Source of the DNA: Ophiosphaerella korrae
Taxonomy: Eukaryota > Ascomycota > Dothideomycetes > Pleosporales > Phaeosphaeriaceae
Length of the DNA stretch: 11,798 bases
Reading direction: 5' to 3'
Assembly (NCBI GenBank): GCA_028456385.1
Contig: JALNQF010000885.1
Location: forward strand, 1-11,798
How positions within the stretch are numbered: the first letter of the stretch is position 1; each line of letters opens with the position of its first letter. The notes under the pieces are model-generated. The model was not told the DNA's origin. It saw nothing but the letters and a program-made list of their open reading frames with translations, and ran no database searches. This document shows positions 9,963-11,798 of the stretch, one piece after another. Position numbers and translations under genes: made by a program.

Positions 9963-11340
9963 CTACTTAACTATAGATATTTAATACGTTTAAAAACCTC
10001 CTAAATAATACAAAATAGAGTGTAGTAGAAGTATTAGCTATAATTATTCCTTATCCTACTATTAAAGATACAATTAGTAAAATCTTAGCTTAGTAGAAAA
10101 ACCTTTATTATAAGTTAACTTAGCTATCCTTTAATTTCTCTTACTATTTGTTAATCGTATAGCTAACTTAACTATTTAAGAAGTAACGCCTCTCCTAAGT
10201 ACAATAAGTAACTATTAAGTGTAGTTATAGTCTAGTGCTTCGATAGAAGTAATAATAGCTATAATTCTTTACTAAACGTCTCTATTAATTAAGAAATATT
10301 TCGTGTAAGGTTAGGCTAAAGCTAGTATACAAATAACGTTTCTTTACGCCCTATACAACTTCTTTATAGTATTACATTTAAAGTTAAAGGTAATATAATT
10401 AAAGATATTACGTTAGCTCTATTTAACGTTATTATAAAGTCTAACAAGGAAATAAGGTACTTATATTACCCTAGTAGAACTAAGGTATTTACTTATAAAA
10501 GACTCTTTAAGTTATAAAATAGTAAAAAACAAGCTATATCTAAGTTATTTAGCTCTAAGATAGTAATAGTAGTTAAAATAAGCCTACTTTTTTAGATAGA
10601 TAAGGAGTAAGATTATATAAAATATATAAGTATATCTATCTTAAATAATCTAAGTTAGGCTATATTCTTAAGCTTTAGTCTTAGCCTAGTAAAAAGTACT
10701 CTAATATCTACAAAGCTATATCTATAGTAATAGTAATAAGCCTATATTAGTATTATTATTACTATAAGTATACTTTTCTACGATTACTAGTAAAATATAT
10801 AACTAGGCCTTCTTTAATCTTTACTTTCCTACTACTATTTAGTACTAATGTCTATTTACTTAGATCCTTTTCTAGATTATTACTTTTCTTACTATATAAT
10901 ACTTTATAGCAAGTAAAAATAGTATTTACTAGTCCTTTTACTTACTTTAGAGTATTAGGCTTCTCTAAAAGCTTTTTATAGTCGTTGTTATTAAGCGTAG
11001 TAATAGTAAGAGCCTAATAACTTATTAGATAAAGTAGACGCTATATATAAGAGATTTACTATAGTTCTAACCTCTTACTTCTTCTAGCGTAGTTATTATA
11101 TAGAAATAGCGCGTTTAGTAGTAGATATTTATAGTTGCTCTCTACGTAAAAATAAATTATCTAGCTTTACTTTAAATATTTATTAGGGTTGTAACTACTT
11201 TAGCGCACCTTTAAATAGAGATTTTTGTATAGAAAGTAAGTATAAGTAAAGTTATAGCTATAGCTACGTAGCTTAACTACTAGATAACTTAAAAGTTTAA
11301 AAGGGACTTTAAAATATTGCGAGATGCGAGCTTAGGAATA
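9963..11340 (+). pseudogene. Possible degenerate coding relic, strand uncertain
   Basis: The plus-strand frame of position 9963 reads as protein-like text when stops are treated as mutated Gln/Trp: KVKGNIIKDITLALFNV around 10385-10435, SNKEIRYLYYPSR at 10440-10478, and LLDKVDAIYKRFT around 11020-11060. However, a minus-strand frame over about 10740-11100 reads almost as well, for example AIKYYIVRKVIIQKR. The block ends shortly before the LTR-like start at 11381, so it could be the 3' end of an element that ends there. No reverse transcriptase, integrase or transposase signature could be read. Confidence 0.2.
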
Positions 11341-11504
11341 AGTAGGAGATAATTATTAGTTAAAGAGCTATCTAAGCTAGTGTTACGATAGTAACAAGAG
11401 AAATACAGATAGAACTAATTAGCCCTACGACTAAAGGATCGAGTTCTTATAAACACGAAGAATATAAACTTGATTAGGAAACTACATATAATTAGGACAC
11501 CTAG

Positions 11505-11600
11505 GGTAATCTGTAATCTATAGACTCTTAGCGTCAACAGATTATAGATTAAGGTAATCTGCGATCTATTATTCTTAGTAGTAACAGATTAATAGATTAG
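11505..11600 (+). repeat. Two tandem 48-bp units, each with an internal dyad
   Basis: Unit one is 11505-11552 and unit two 11553-11600. Both start GGTAATCTG, carry ATCTAT, then CTTAG, then AACAGATTA, and end in TAGATTA plus one base. Each unit contains an inverted pair, TAATCTG near its start and CAGATTA near its end. A third, inverted copy of the first nine bases (CAGATTACC) lies at 11721-11729, directly before the TATA box. TTAGTAGTAAC also occurs twice (11575-11585 and 11614-11624). These resemble U3 protein-binding repeats. Confidence 0.75.
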
Positions 11601-11729
11601 GACAAGTATATAGTTAGTAGTAACGCGCATTATTAAGATAGTATTAGTAATTTAATCTCTTAACTATAGAACGCTAATACAAGATAGTCGCGAGATATCT
11701 TCTATTGTTTATAGTTATTGCAGATTACC

Positions 11730-11737
11730 TATATAAA
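11730..11737 (+). promoter_or_regulatory. Candidate TATA box in the LTR-like region
   Basis: TATATAAA lies about 350 bases into the LTR-like segment, directly after the inverted copy of the repeat word. In RIP-mutated DNA such words are common by chance, so the support is its position after the 48-bp repeats and in less-mutated sequence. Confidence 0.35.
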
Positions 11738-11798
11738 CCTTTACTATTACCTCGCAATCTACTAATACTAGAAAGGCTATTAGGAAGTTAACCCTAGT

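Larger units (their letters stand above)
1..11798. other. RIP-degenerated AT-rich repeat block
   Basis: The whole window carries the signature of repeat-induced point mutation, the fungal premeiotic process that converts C to T (mainly at CpA) in duplicated DNA. Seen directly: CpA/TpG is very rare (three in the first 500 bases), TpA is in large excess, and CpG is still present, so ordinary CpG methylation decay does not explain it. By eye I found no CCA/TGG at all and only about three TCA/TGA. Start codons are nearly gone and TAA/TAG interrupt every frame within a few dozen codons. G+C is roughly 20 to 37 percent in the lines I sampled. Inferred host: a Pezizomycotina fungus. The species is not determinable from this. 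Confidence 0.9.
11381..11798 (+). mobile_element. Putative LTR, 5' part, running off the window
   Basis: At 11381 the sequence begins TGTTACGATAGTAACA, a dyad of TGTTAC facing GTAACA, and LTRs of Ty1/copia and Ty3/gypsy elements start with TG, often inside such a short inverted repeat. Downstream come two 48-base tandem repeats and then a TATA box (TATATAAA, 11730-11737), the order expected of U3 enhancer and promoter. CpA/TpG density is several-fold higher than elsewhere: I count about 22 from 11310 to 11798. It is therefore less mutated, or younger. The TATA direction suggests a plus-oriented LTR. Its internal region may lie to the right, outside the window. No second copy, target-site duplication or primer-binding site was identified. 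Confidence 0.4.

Noticed and set aside
11300..11380. Polypurine tract just before the LTR-like start (AAAAGGGA near 11300, AGGAATAAGTAGGAGA near 11335).
   Set aside because: A retroelement polypurine tract should abut the LTR; these lie 30 to 80 bases away, so they do not show that the internal region is on the left.
11400..11460. tRNA B-box-like GATCGAGTTC near 11438, as a tRNA or SINE promoter.
   Set aside because: It lacks the C required at the ninth position, and no A box or cloverleaf could be folded around it.
11381..11586. A complete 206-bp LTR from TGTTAC (11381) to GTAACA (11581-11586).
   Set aside because: The flanking five bases (GCTAG and GATTA) do not match as a target duplication, and the end falls inside the second 48-bp repeat unit.
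11316..11758. ATTGCGAG (11316-11323) and its inverse CTCGCAAT (11751-11758) as terminal inverted repeats.
   Set aside because: Only eight bases, one copy lies outside the LTR-like start, and no duplicated target site flanks them.
1..11798. Intact protein-coding genes.
   Set aside because: TAA and TAG interrupt every frame on both strands within short distances, and start codons are almost absent. The remaining open stretches are too short and have no recognisable product.
1..11798. Fungal mitochondrial DNA or an AT-rich bacterial or phage genome as the source.
   Set aside because: Those would be AT-rich in all dinucleotides and keep open frames and ATG codons. Here the deficit is specific to CpA/TpG with CpG retained, which is the RIP pattern.
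1..11798. Many TATATAAA-like words as promoters, and T-rich runs as terminators.
   Set aside because: RIP creates TA-rich words throughout, so they carry no information except where independent context exists.

Overview
The window looks like a heavily RIP-mutated (repeat-induced point mutation), AT-rich compartment of a filamentous ascomycete (Pezizomycotina) genome. CpA and its complement TpG have been almost erased, TpA is in large excess, and CpG is not specially depleted. TAA and TAG are dense in all six frames, while TGA is nearly absent. I found about ten ATG on the plus strand and about seven on the minus strand, where base composition would predict roughly two hundred each. The species cannot be named from this. 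I found no intact gene, tRNA, rRNA, CRISPR array or functional operon; everything here appears to be dead repeat DNA.

Layout, left to right. Bases 1-740 are gene-free and hold an AAGTA-rich repeat patch (491-630). About 1000-3960 reads best as a degenerate protein gene on the minus strand. A purine-rich tract (about 3960-4091) separates it from degenerate plus-strand coding blocks at about 4150-5930 and about 6060-7770. Between those two plus-strand blocks sits a 44-bp near-perfect palindrome with no spacer (5939-5982). About 7770-8500 is unassigned. Another plus-strand relic covers about 8580-9380, followed by a cluster of short repeats (9402-9669), and a less certain relic lies at about 9960-11340.

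The right edge (from about 11310, clearly from 11381) keeps several times more CpA/TpG than the rest. It looks like the start of an LTR: a TG start inside a TGTTAC...GTAACA dyad, two 48-bp tandem dyad repeats, and a TATA box pointing right.

How the parts relate: the coding relics are most likely parts of one or more transposable elements, mutated after duplication. I could not match any of them to a named family. Important limit: once TAA and TAG are read as mutated Gln or Trp codons, every frame becomes open, so the relic frames below rest only on how protein-like the text looks by eye. They are hypotheses, not gene calls.
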